Below are positions 55,703 to 62,637 of a stretch of 62,637 bases of DNA, one piece after another. The DNA is from Rhodospirillaceae bacterium (lineage in GTDB: Bacteria > Pseudomonadota > Alphaproteobacteria > CACIAM-22H2). The DNA lies in contig JAIXXA010000035.1 of NCBI GenBank assembly GCA_027490975.1, positions 73,164-135,800 of the forward strand, written 5' to 3'. Position numbers and translations under genes: made by a program. Under the pieces are notes generated by a model. It was not told where the DNA came from and searched no databases. It worked only from the letters and a program-made list of their open reading frames with translations. The stretch's first letter is position 1, and every line of letters begins with the position of its first letter.

Positions 55703-57327
55703 TCGGCGACAACCGGCAAAAGGAGAGACGAGGCGGCAGCTGCACCGCTGCCGATGGAAAGACACAGAATGCGCTGGGCCGCGACCGCGTCGATGCCGGG
55801 CGCATGGCCCGTGCCGGGATTGACCGAGAAGGCCGGAAACGCACCTGCCGACAGCGACAGGCGCAGGCGATGGCCCGGCTTCAATACCGCGCAGACGCCG
55901 CGCATCGCAACGCGTGCCGGCGATCGTGCGTTCTCGACGCGCACAATGCCTTGCGTGAGGTTCCAGACCTTGCCGTCGGGGGCAACGTCCGACAGCACGA
56001 CCAACAGATCGAAGCAGGGCACGTCGGCCGACACATGGATCTCGGCGGCCACGTCGCCCGCCAGATGCAAAGCGCGTTCGAGCACCGGGCCGGTATAGGT
56101 GGCGACGTCCGTGCGCGCATCGATGGCGGCCCGGTCGCAAGCCCCCGACACGGGACCGGTATGGCCGCCATGGCTCGGCGTGGGGCGCCACGGATCGAAC
56201 ACGAGCCGGTCGACGCACGTCGCAGATGCGGGCGACGGCGCCAGCGTGCCCGCCGCAGTGTCGTTTGCAGCAAGCCCGTCGCTCGCCAGAAAACAGCGCG
56301 TGGGCGCAGGCTCGGGCCACGCCGAAAAACCGCGCCAACGGTCGCCGCCCATCTCGAACAACTCGACGGCCGGCTCGTCGGGCAAAGCCGCCCCTTTGAG
56401 CCAATGGTCGAACCAAGCGAGCTGCACGCGGTCCATGCCGCGCGCGGCGGCGGCGCCGAAATCGCGCTCGCCGACTTTGCGGCCCCAGGGCAGATGCGTC
56501 CATGGCCCGATCTTCAAATGCTGCGGTGCGCCGCTCTTGGCCATGTGCTGCCACAGGCCCAGCGTGCCGGTCAGCAGCGAATCGAACCAGCCGCCGATAT
56601 GCAGCATCGGCAGATCGCAGGCGCCCAACTGGGCCGACGCCGACATCGCCGCCCAATAGGGGCCGGGCTTCGGGTGCGCAAGCCAGTTCGCGTAATGGCC
56701 GTATTTTTCGAGCAGAGCCAGAACCGGCGGGCGTTCCGGCACCGGCGCGCTGAGCGGCAGACCGCGCGAAGCGGCGATGAAGGCGGCATAGGCCGCATCG
56801 TCGCCGGCGCGCCGCGCATTTTCAGCCGCCATCTGCACGCCCCACAGCAGCGACTGGTGGAGGCGGAAGGCCCCGCCCTCGTAGGCCATGTCGGCATAGA
56901 CGTCGAAGGCCGGCATGGCGGGCGACAGGCAGGCGAGGCCCTTGGCGCCCGAGGCGGCCGCGAGCAACTGCGTGCTGGCCTGGTACGAGAAGCCGTACAT
57001 GCCGACCTTGCCAGTCGTGTCGGGCAAGGTTCCGATCCAGTCGAGCGTTGCTTTGCCGTCGGCCGCTTCGTCTTGCCACAGGCGAAACGTGCCGCCCGAA
57101 CTGCCGCGGCCGCGCACATCCTGGATCACCACGATATAGCCCTGGGCCGCGTACCAGGCCGGGTGCGCCCACACCACGGTCGAGGCGATCGCCCGCCCGT
57201 AAGGCTGGCGCATCAGCAGCACCGGGAACGGCCCTGGGGCTGCCGGGCGCCACAGATCGGCGTCGAGGCGTACCCCGTCCGGGGTGGTCATTGAAATCGT
57301 TTGCGGTTCGGCGATCTCGAACGTCAT
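55699..57327 (-). CDS. CocE/NonD family hydrolase
   Basis: The ~542-residue hydrolase starts at ATG 57327 behind AAGGACAG. The alpha/beta core has LLMRQPYGR, QDVRGRGSSGG and the nucleophile elbow YGFSYQAST (GxSYxx). The helical cap and a C-terminal jelly-roll domain (LVFDPWRPTPSHGG...DLLVVLSDVAPDGKVWNLTQG) complete the CocE/glutaryl-7-ACA-acylase architecture. It cleaves an ester or acyl-amide bond. No signal peptide is seen. It heads a three-gene unit with the two NAD(P)H oxidoreductases and is divergent from the Rieske oxygenase gene. Confidence 0.85.
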   Translation of the reverse strand: MTFEIAEPQTISMTTPDGVRLDADLWRPAAPGPFPVLLMRQPYGRAIASTVVWAHPAWYAAQGYIVVIQDVRGRGSSGGTFRLWQDEAADGKATLDWIGTLPDTTGKVGMYGFSYQASTQLLAAASGAKGLACLSPAMPAFDVYADMAYEGGAFRLHQSLLWGVQMAAENARRAGDDAAYAAFIAASRGLPLSAPVPERPPVLALLEKYGHYANWLAHPKPGPYWAAMSASAQLGACDLPMLHIGGWFDSLLTGTLGLWQHMAKSGAPQHLKIGPWTHLPWGRKVGERDFGAAAARGMDRVQLAWFDHWLKGAALPDEPAVELFEMGGDRWRGFSAWPEPAPTRCFLASDGLAANDTAAGTLAPSPASATCVDRLVFDPWRPTPSHGGHTGPVSGACDRAAIDARTDVATYTGPVLERALHLAGDVAAEIHVSADVPCFDLLVVLSDVAPDGKVWNLTQGIVRVENARSPARVAMRGVCAVLKPGHRLRLSLSAGAFPAFSVNPGTGHAPGIDAVAAQRILCLSIGSGAAAASSLLLPVVAE

Positions 57328-57354
57328 TTTCTGTCCTTGCCCGGTTGGCCGGAA

Positions 57355-57375
57355 GCTTGCAACGATCATGCAAGC
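57355..57375. promoter_or_regulatory. Perfect dyad between CocE and Rieske genes
   Basis: GCTTGCA (57355-57361) and TGCAAGC (57369-57375) are perfect inverted arms separated by seven bases. The dyad sits near the middle of the 74-base gap between the two divergent start codons. This spacing is typical of an operator that controls both transcripts. No regulator gene is adjacent. Confidence 0.5.
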
Positions 57376-57401
57376 CCATACTCCATTTCCAAGGCCGTGC
57401 C

Positions 57402-58418
57402 ATGCTTGTGACCCAACAGAAAGTTCTGCGCCGCTTCTGGTACCCGGTTTTGCCGCTCGATCGGCTTGAGCAGGCGCCCGTGCCCTTCACGCTGCTGGGC
57501 GAGGCGATCGTGCTGTGGCGCGACGAGGCCGGCAACCCGGCCGCCGCGATCGACCGCTGCTGCCATCGCACGGCGAAGCTCTCGAAAGGTTTCTGCCAGC
57601 AGGGCCGCCTCGTGTGCGGCTATCACGGCTGGGAGTTCGACGGCACGGGCGCTTGCGTGCGCATCCCGCAGCACAAGGACCCCACGCGCACGCCCAAATT
57701 CAAGATCGACAGCTACCGCGCGCGAGCGCGCTACGGCTACGTGTGGGTGGCTTTGGACGAACCGCTGTTCGACATCCCCGCGATCCCGGAGGCCGACGAC
57801 CCGGCCTTCCGCCACATCCCCGAATTCTACGAGACGTGGAATGCGGGCGCTTTGCGCGTTCTCGAAAACTCGTTCGACAACGCGCATTTCACCTTCGTGC
57901 ACAAATCGAGCTTCGGCGATCCCGATCCTTCGCCCTCGGAGATGACCTACACCGACTATCCGTGGGGCTTCGAGACGCACTCGCTGGTGCACGTCAAGAA
58001 CCCGGATCTGCAGAAAAAGAATCTCGGCCTCGCCGACGAGATGACCGTGCGCGACAATACGCGCACCTGGTACATGCCGTTCTTCCGCAAGCTGCGCATC
58101 AAATACCCGAACGGCCTCGTGCACGCGATTCTGACGGGGGCGACGCCGATCGACGACCGCACGAGCCAGCTCGTGCAGTTCGTCTACCGCAACGACACCG
58201 AGGCCGATACGCCGGCCGCCTCGGTCGTGGCGTTCGACCGCCAGGTGACCCAGGAAGACCGCGCCGTGCTCGAGGCATGCGACTGGGACGTGCCGCTTGC
58301 CCGCATGTCGGGCGAAGAATTCCACATGCCGTCGGACAAGCCGGGCTTGCTGATGCGCGACAAGCTCGCGGCCCTGCTGGCGCAAGCCGGCGAGACGGAA
58401 GTTCGCCGCAGCGCCTAA
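57402..58418 (+). CDS. Rieske-type aromatic-ring oxygenase alpha subunit
   Basis: The 338-residue protein starts at ATG 57402. The Rieske 2Fe-2S ligands are C53, H55, C72 and H75 in CCHRTAKLSKG and VCGYHGWEF. The mononuclear-iron site reads NSFDNAHFTFVH. The short length and WYPVLPLDRLEQAPVPFTLLGEAIVLWRD fit the VanA/pheophorbide-oxygenase-type single-component or two-component group, which demethylates or hydroxylates. The reductase is not obvious; the two nearby flavoproteins may supply electrons. It is divergent from the CocE-type gene. Confidence 0.9.
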   Translation: MLVTQQKVLRRFWYPVLPLDRLEQAPVPFTLLGEAIVLWRDEAGNPAAAIDRCCHRTAKLSKGFCQQGRLVCGYHGWEFDGTGACVRIPQHKDPTRTPKFKIDSYRARARYGYVWVALDEPLFDIPAIPEADDPAFRHIPEFYETWNAGALRVLENSFDNAHFTFVHKSSFGDPDPSPSEMTYTDYPWGFETHSLVHVKNPDLQKKNLGLADEMTVRDNTRTWYMPFFRKLRIKYPNGLVHAILTGATPIDDRTSQLVQFVYRNDTEADTPAASVVAFDRQVTQEDRAVLEACDWDVPLARMSGEEFHMPSDKPGLLMRDKLAALLAQAGETEVRRSA

Positions 58419-58430
58419 TCGACCCCGCGC

Positions 58431-59366
58431 CTAGCCGTCCAGATCGAGCTTCGCCTGGTCGAAGTTGCGCAGCGCGTTGGCGCGCATCACGCTGCGCACG
58501 TCGCGCACATAGTCCATGCGCCGCTCGGAATAGCGGTGCAGATGCTGGGCAAGGCTGTGGCCGTCGAGCGGCTTGCCCTCGGCCCGCAAGGCCGCCCGCG
58601 CGCGGCGGAACTCGGCATAGGCGCGGTGCGTGTTGAGATTGAGCGCATAGGCCTCGACGGCGGCCGGCAGGTCGGCGAAATGCCGCACGCGGCCTTCGTC
58701 GTCGATGCCGAAGCGCATATGGCCGAACACCGAGTGGCCGTCCTTGGCGCCGCGGCTCGTCCCCCAGCCGCTTTCGAGGGCGGCCTGTGCTAGGGCCAGC
58801 GACACCGGCACCACATCGACCCGCCGCAGCAATTCGCGCAGATTGCCGGGGGCGGTGTCGTAGCGCTCGGCAAGCTCGTCGAGAAAGGCGGTCTCGGCTG
58901 CGTCCGGCGGGCCGACCTTTTCGGCGAGGGCCAAAAGCTGTTCGCGCGTCGCCGAAACACGTTCGTTTTCGAGCAGCAGCAGCGGCAGCAGCGATTTGAT
59001 GAAGACCGACTTGCGCAGATCGATCGAATCGAGCGCGGCCAGATCGCCGGGCAATTGTTCGACCACGAGCCGCGGCACGGACTCGTCGCCGCGCCGAAGG
59101 CCGCCAAGCTCGTAGCCGCGCTCGACGAACAGCGCGTAGAGATCGCCCGCCGCCATGCGCGCGAGGCGCGGCATGTCGGCCGCCGTGGTTTCCTGCGCGT
59201 GCGGCTGCTGTTCGACCAGCGCGTGCGCGAGGCCCGGCTTGCGCCCGACCGGCGGCACGAGTGCCAGTGCGAGCGCGATCGGAAGCAGGATCGCGGCGAC
59301 GAGAACGGCGCCGCCGGTGCGAAAGCCGCCCGACGGCGCCGCACGAAGTGCGGAGTCGTATGACAT
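58431..59366 (-). CDS. Bax-type glucosaminidase-domain protein
   Basis: The 311-residue protein starts at ATG 59366. A membrane anchor lies at residues 20-40 (AVLVAAILLPIALALALVPP). The long periplasmic part ends in a glucosaminidase fold with the catalytic Glu in LALAQAALESGWGTSRGAKDG and FGHMRFGIDDEGRVRHFADLPAAVEAYALNLNTHRAYAEFRRARA. Bax proteins are peptidoglycan-active hydrolases of the GH73-like family. It is convergent with the Rieske gene. Confidence 0.85.
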   Translation of the reverse strand: MSYDSALRAAPSGGFRTGGAVLVAAILLPIALALALVPPVGRKPGLAHALVEQQPHAQETTAADMPRLARMAAGDLYALFVERGYELGGLRRGDESVPRLVVEQLPGDLAALDSIDLRKSVFIKSLLPLLLLENERVSATREQLLALAEKVGPPDAAETAFLDELAERYDTAPGNLRELLRRVDVVPVSLALAQAALESGWGTSRGAKDGHSVFGHMRFGIDDEGRVRHFADLPAAVEAYALNLNTHRAYAEFRRARAALRAEGKPLDGHSLAQHLHRYSERRMDYVRDVRSVMRANALRNFDQAKLDLDG

Positions 59367-59406
59367 GTCGATTTGGAACCTTTCGAAGATGCCGCAGCTT
59401 CGCCCG

Positions 59407-59964
59407 TCAGGCGACTGCGCGAACCTCGACGATTTCGGGGATGTAGTGGCGCAGCATGTTCTCGATGCCCATCTTGAGCGTCGCCGTCGAAGACGGGCAG
59501 CCCGAGCACGAACCCTGCATGGTGAGATACACCACGCCGTCTTCGTATTTGTGGAACAGTATGTCGCCGCCGTCCTGCGCCACGGCCGGGCGCACGCGCG
59601 TGTCGAGCAGTTCGATGATCTGCTGCACGAGCTCGCCGTCTTCGCCCGTCGCCGCGCCGTGCGCGGTTTCCCCGCCCGCCGCCAGCGTGGCGGCACCGGA
59701 GGTGAAATGCTCCATGATGGCGCCCAGCAAAGCGGGCTTCATCAGGTGCCAGTCTTTGTCGTCGGTCTTGGTCACGGTCACGAAGTCCGAGCCCAGGAAC
59801 ACGCCCGTGACACCGTCGACGCCGAACAGCTTGGCGGCCAGCGGCGAGCGGGCGGCCGCATCGTCGGCGCTCGCGAAATCGGCGGAGCCCGCGGCCAGCA
59901 CTTCGCGGCCGGGCAGGAATTTCAGCGTCGCCGGGTTCGGCGTTGTTTCGGTCTGGATGAACAT
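59407..59964 (-). CDS. NifU-family Fe-S scaffold/carrier (Nfu type)
   Basis: The 185-residue protein starts at ATG 59964 (MFIQTETTPNPATLKFLPG). The N-terminal Nfu_N domain and the C-terminal NifU domain with the cluster-binding CSGCP (C153, C156) are both present, as in alphaproteobacterial and mitochondrial NFU1. It carries 4Fe-4S clusters to target enzymes in the cytoplasm. The gene stands alone, 40 bases upstream of the Bax-type gene on the same strand, so cotranscription is possible. Confidence 0.9.
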   Translation of the reverse strand: MFIQTETTPNPATLKFLPGREVLAAGSADFASADDAAARSPLAAKLFGVDGVTGVFLGSDFVTVTKTDDKDWHLMKPALLGAIMEHFTSGAATLAAGGETAHGAATGEDGELVQQIIELLDTRVRPAVAQDGGDILFHKYEDGVVYLTMQGSCSGCPSSTATLKMGIENMLRHYIPEIVEVRAVA

Positions 59965-60104
59965 TCGATTTACTCCCGTCACGCGCGGCGCTAAGAGCTG
60001 CGCATTGAACCGAAGGGGGAAAGCTGGGTTATCGTCTGACTTGGCGCCGAACGCCGACCCTGTCAAGCCTTGCACTGCAACATATTGAAACAGAAAGAGT
60101 TAAA

Positions 60105-61400
60105 TTGAGCCTACCGCCGCCGAATCGGACCAACGCACGCCCTGCCGGCGTACACGGCCATCGCCGCTATGTGCGCCCGGTTGCCGCGCGCCCGAAACAC
60201 GCGACGCGCGATTCGGTGCTGCTGTGGCTGCGCGGGCCCGCCCACGCCGTCGGCAGCCCGCTCAAATTGATCGACGGTCTGTGCTGGCGACTTGTCGCCG
60301 CCGGCGTGCCGATCCACCGCGCCGGCGTTTCGGTGTCGCTGCTGCACCCCCAATTCGCGGGCTACGGCATCCGCTGGTGGCGCGACAGCGGCGAGGCCGA
60401 AGAGTCGCTGATCGAACACGGCGTGCGCGACAGCGACGCCTACCGCAACAGCCCGTTCCCGGCCGTCGTCGAACGCGGCGAGACGGTGCGCCTCAAGATC
60501 GGCCCCCTTCAAAACAGCGATCCCTATCCGGTGATCGCCGAGCTGCGCGTGCAAGGCTACACGGACTATCTCGCACAGCCTTTGTCGCTGTACGGTTTTC
60601 TGCCGACCACGTTCGAACGGCCGTTCCAGGCGGTCAATTGGGCGACCAAACGCGACGGCGGCTTCGAAGATTCGGACGTCGCGTACCTCGCCCATGTGCT
60701 GGCCGAACTCGCGGCCCCGCTTACGCTCGTGACCGAACGGCGCATTGCCCGCGATCTTCTGTCGATCTATCTCGGCCGTTCGACGGGCCCGCGCGTGCTG
60801 GCGGGCGAGATCAAGCGCGGGGCGGGCGAGCCTCTGCGCGCGGCGATCCTCGCAACCGACATGCGCGGCTTCACGCGCTTGAGCGACCGGCTGCCGGCCG
60901 AGCGCATGGTCGAGATCGTCAATGCCTGGTTCGAGCGCCAGGTGGGGGCCGTGCACAAGCACGGCGGCGAGGTGCTCAAATTCATCGGCGACGGCATGCT
61001 GGCGATCTTCCCGATCGTCGACGTCGAATTTGCGCGCATGGCCGCGCGCGATGCGCTGGGGGCTGCGCGCGACGCGATCAAAGCGGCGAACGCGATGAAC
61101 GCCGATCCGGCCTTCGCCGATGCGGTTCCGCTGCGCGCGGTTGCGGCCCTGCACACGGGCGAGATTTTCCTCGGCAATATCGGCGCCCCCGACCGGCTCG
61201 ATTTCACGGCGATCGGCCCGTCGGTCAACGTGGTCTCGCGCCTCGAGCAGCTGGTCAAATCGCTCGACCGCGAATTGATCGTGTCGGCGGCCTTCGCCGA
61301 AATCAGCTCGGAAAAACTCGCCTCGCTCGGCAGCCACCAGCTGAAGGGTGTCGCCGAGCCGGTCGAGGTCTTCACCTGCCCGACCATGGCGCCTGCCTGA
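60105..61400 (+). CDS. Class III adenylate cyclase with unknown N-terminal domain
   Basis: This is a 431-residue protein with TTG start 60105 behind AGAAAGAG. The cyclase domain fills about residues 228-400. D252 and D296 are the metal ligands (ATDMRGFTR, FIGDGMLA), K292 and D366 form the adenine-selecting pair (VLKFIGDG, LDFTAIG), and N-R of NVVSRLE completes the transition-state pair, so active cAMP synthesis is likely. The ~220-residue N-terminal domain (GSPLKLIDGLCWRLVAAGVPIHRAGVS) is shared with other alphaproteobacterial cyclases but has no assigned ligand. Confidence 0.9.
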   Translation: MSLPPPNRTNARPAGVHGHRRYVRPVAARPKHATRDSVLLWLRGPAHAVGSPLKLIDGLCWRLVAAGVPIHRAGVSVSLLHPQFAGYGIRWWRDSGEAEESLIEHGVRDSDAYRNSPFPAVVERGETVRLKIGPLQNSDPYPVIAELRVQGYTDYLAQPLSLYGFLPTTFERPFQAVNWATKRDGGFEDSDVAYLAHVLAELAAPLTLVTERRIARDLLSIYLGRSTGPRVLAGEIKRGAGEPLRAAILATDMRGFTRLSDRLPAERMVEIVNAWFERQVGAVHKHGGEVLKFIGDGMLAIFPIVDVEFARMAARDALGAARDAIKAANAMNADPAFADAVPLRAVAALHTGEIFLGNIGAPDRLDFTAIGPSVNVVSRLEQLVKSLDRELIVSAAFAEISSEKLASLGSHQLKGVAEPVEVFTCPTMAPA

Positions 61401-61441
61401 CGCGACGCTTGCGCGACATAGACGCGACGCCTGCGCGACAT
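61398..61441 (+). repeat. 22-base tandem repeat after the cyclase gene
   Basis: Two units of the pattern GACGCGACGC-TTGCGCGACAT follow each other with one or two differences, and a degenerate third unit ends near 61464. The stretch begins in the cyclase stop codon. It has no T-run and looks like a local expansion, not a terminator. Confidence 0.4.
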
Positions 61442-61464
61442 CCGCGCAACGGCCACGCGACATG

Positions 61465-61557
61465 GACGCAACGTTTTTCAAACCAAACCCTTGAAATCGC
61501 TATATTCTGCGCGTAGTCCCGCCGAAATTCCGGCGTCACCGGAGCGCGGCTCCCTAT
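61465..61557. other. Less GC-rich gap, structured but without a recognised gene
   Basis: This gap between the cyclase and the micro-ORF contains small inverted repeats (GGAGC-GCG-GCTCC at 61541-61553, GCCGAAATTCCGGC at 61521-61534). Read on the minus strand these follow the micro-ORF stop and could fold as its transcript end. No gene is seen on the plus strand before 61708. Confidence 0.35.
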
Positions 61558-61644
61558 TCACTTTTCAAACAGCGCCTGCCCCGAGAAGGCATTGACCAAA
61601 GCATAAAATGTTCGCTGTTCGTTTTCAATAAGCAACTGGGCCAT
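61558..61644 (-). other. Candidate micro-ORF 2 ending ALFEK
   Basis: An ATG-started frame of 28 codons begins MAQLLIENEQ and ends SGQALFEK, with AGGG nine bases before the ATG. The final codons and the stop lie in the 19-base sequence that also ends the micro-ORF at 17046-17108. Composition is protein-like (helix, mixed charge). It may be a real small gene; expression is unproven. Confidence 0.35.
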
Positions 61645-61707
61645 AATGATCCCTCATCCCCCTGGTTGACACTTGACAACCATTGAAGATTCACGAATTC
61701 ATATTGC

Positions 61708-61950
61708 GTGGTCAAACGCAGGCATCCGAACAAAGCGATCAATGCCGCAATCGCCTACGCGATCGCAAAAGGTTGGACGGTTTTGGAAGCCACCGGGCAC
61801 GCGTGGGGCATCATGCGATGCCCGTTCAACGACAAAAGCTGCCGGGACGGCGTGTTCTGCCAAACATCGATTTGGAGCACGCCGAGATCGCCGGAGAATC
61901 ATGCGCGCAACCTCCGAAAAGCAGTCGACAACTGCAAGGCTCGAAAATGA
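61708..61950 (+). CDS. HicA-like small protein
   Basis: The 80-residue protein has GTG start 61708. The fold pattern (KAINAAIAYAIAKGWTVLEATGHAWGIMRCP...SIWSTPRSPENHARNLRKAVDNC) resembles HicA-like double-stranded-RNA-binding toxins, with the conserved Gly-His (GHAWG) in place of the HicA catalytic His region. Two cysteines in CPFNDKSC and one in FC might bind metal. It overlaps the downstream HTH gene by ATGA, the arrangement of toxin-antitoxin pairs. Toxin function is inference. Base composition here is lower in G+C than the neighbours. Confidence 0.5.
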   Translation: MVKRRHPNKAINAAIAYAIAKGWTVLEATGHAWGIMRCPFNDKSCRDGVFCQTSIWSTPRSPENHARNLRKAVDNCKARK

Positions 61951-62462
61951 AGACGTTCGAATTCACGCTGCATTTCAAACTTCCGCCCGACCGCCCGGAG
62001 CCTAAAGACTGGCTCGACGCGCTGTTCGAAGCAGGCTGCGACGATGCCACGGTCGGCGTGGGCCGCTTGGGACAGATCGCCCTCGAATTCGCTCGCGGCG
62101 CGGCCACGCCGTTGAAGGCCGTCTCGTCCGCCATCGCCGACGTCAAACGCGCGATCCCGAACAGTGCGTTCATCGCGGCCGGTCCCGATCTTGTTGGCCT
62201 CGCCGACATTGCCGCCCTCGTGGGCATGACACGGCAGAACCTGCAGAAATACGCGACCAATGCCATCAAGGCCCCGGCAATCGCATTCCCGCCGCCGGTC
62301 GTGCTCGGCAACGACGCCAAATGGCGCCTCGCCGAGCTCGCGCCCTGGCTGGGGCAGATAAAGCCAGGCGCCTTGACGCCGGAAACAGCCAGCATCTCGA
62401 TAGCGACCGCCGAAATCAACATCAAGCACCAGTCGCAGAGGCTTCAGCGCGCTGTCGGTTGA
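61947..62462 (+). CDS. HTH protein coupled to the HicA-like gene
   Basis: The 171-residue protein starts at ATG 61947 overlapping the previous stop. The N-terminal ~85 residues form an alpha/beta domain (MKTFEFTLHFKLPPDRPEP...GCDDATVGVGRLGQIALEFARG), and a helix-turn-helix follows (LADIAALVGMTRQNLQKYA, about residues 91-109). The C-terminal half continues as PPPVVLGNDAKWRLAELAPWLG. The layout fits an antitoxin with a DNA-binding domain that represses its own operon. No palindrome was recognised upstream of the first gene. Confidence 0.55.
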   Translation: MKTFEFTLHFKLPPDRPEPKDWLDALFEAGCDDATVGVGRLGQIALEFARGAATPLKAVSSAIADVKRAIPNSAFIAAGPDLVGLADIAALVGMTRQNLQKYATNAIKAPAIAFPPPVVLGNDAKWRLAELAPWLGQIKPGALTPETASISIATAEINIKHQSQRLQRAVG

Positions 62463-62483
62463 TGCGGGGCAGCCCTTTTGCAG

Positions 62484-62637
62484 TCACGTAATCGCGTCGA
62501 TTTCGTCGTCGGCCAGGCTGCCGGGCACGATGGTCAGCGGCACGCGCAGCTTGTTGGCGTATTTGCCGGTAAGGGCCGAGACCGAGGGGCCAGGGCCTTT
62601 AGCCCACGTGCCCGCCCCCAGCACCAGGATCGAGATC
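62484..62637 (-). CDS. Universal stress protein, C-terminal part (gene runs out of window)
   Basis: The minus-strand frame is open from the window edge to TGA at 62486-62484. It reads ISILVLGAGTWAKGPGPSV, then SALTGKYANKLRVPLTIVPG, then SLADDEIDAIT. The GxGxxxxGPxxS pattern and the strand PLTIVPG identify the C terminus of a UspA-fold protein with the ATP-binding loop. The N-terminal part is outside the window. It is convergent with the HTH gene. Confidence 0.6.
   Translation of the reverse strand, partial: ISILVLGAGTWAKGPGPSVSALTGKYANKLRVPLTIVPGSLADDEIDAIT

Noticed and set aside
61554-61742. 62-codon minus-strand frame ending CLKSE
   Set aside because: It overlaps the micro-ORF ending ALFEK in a different frame; the latter has a ribosome site and a more protein-like composition.

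Overview
The window is GC-rich (about two thirds G+C by eye) and almost fully coding. Intergenic gaps are short, and many same-strand neighbours overlap by four bases (ATGA or GTGA). The gene content points to an alphaproteobacterium of Rhodospirillales type: DUF1192, DUF2125 and DUF2783 proteins, HspQ, CycM-type cytochrome c, PhaR, ETF-ubiquinone oxidoreductase, a class III adenylate cyclase and a PA0069-type radical SAM protein. This placement is inferred from families; no rRNA or tRNA gene was seen.

Layout. 1-0.7 kb: tail of an aromatic-ring FAD monooxygenase with its DUF2783 partner. 0.7-3.2 kb: an exported SnoaL-like protein, then a small stress regulon (SDR, TetR regulator, Ohr peroxidase) carrying repeated operator-like palindromes. 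3.4-13.3 kb: housekeeping and metabolic genes (quinone oxidoreductase, 3-hydroxybutyrate dehydrogenase, MscS, HspQ, RecQ, GNAT, IlvD/Edd dehydratase) and an unknown protein translationally coupled to a PilZ protein. 13.3-16.9 kb: CobW-type GTPase, peptide-type solute-binding protein and a TPR protein. 16.9-18.9 kb: a degraded stretch with two short repeats shared with other places, a frameshifted ORF, and a serine-hydrolase lipoprotein whose original start seems lost next to an SDR relic. 18.9-25.3 kb: KDPG aldolase, a hybrid histidine kinase, YbjQ, an anchored unknown protein and a GGDEF-EAL protein. 25.3-31.0 kb: a polyhydroxybutyrate cluster (phaB, phaA, phaC, a phaE-like gene, and divergent phaR). 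31-45.2 kb: ChaC, DMT exporter, DUF2125, ETF-QO, uracil-DNA glycosylase, lytic transglycosylase, MoaB, two rSAM/selenodomain-associated transferases, a kinase-like protein, radical SAM, PheA and CycM.

45.3-58.4 kb is the most distinctive block: a creatininase-family hydrolase, an NMT1/THI5-type ABC importer, a cytosine-deaminase-like amidohydrolase, three tandem paralogous FAD-linked oxidases, two paralogous flavodoxin-fold NAD(P)H oxidoreductases, a CocE-type hydrolase and a Rieske oxygenase. It reads as uptake and stepwise oxidation or hydrolysis of one N-containing ring compound; the substrate cannot be told from sequence.

58.4-62.6 kb: a Bax-type glucosaminidase, a NifU-like protein, an adenylate cyclase, a less GC-rich gap with a micro-ORF, a HicA-like/HTH two-gene module, and the tail of a universal stress protein. 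No CRISPR array, insertion sequence or integrase gene was found.
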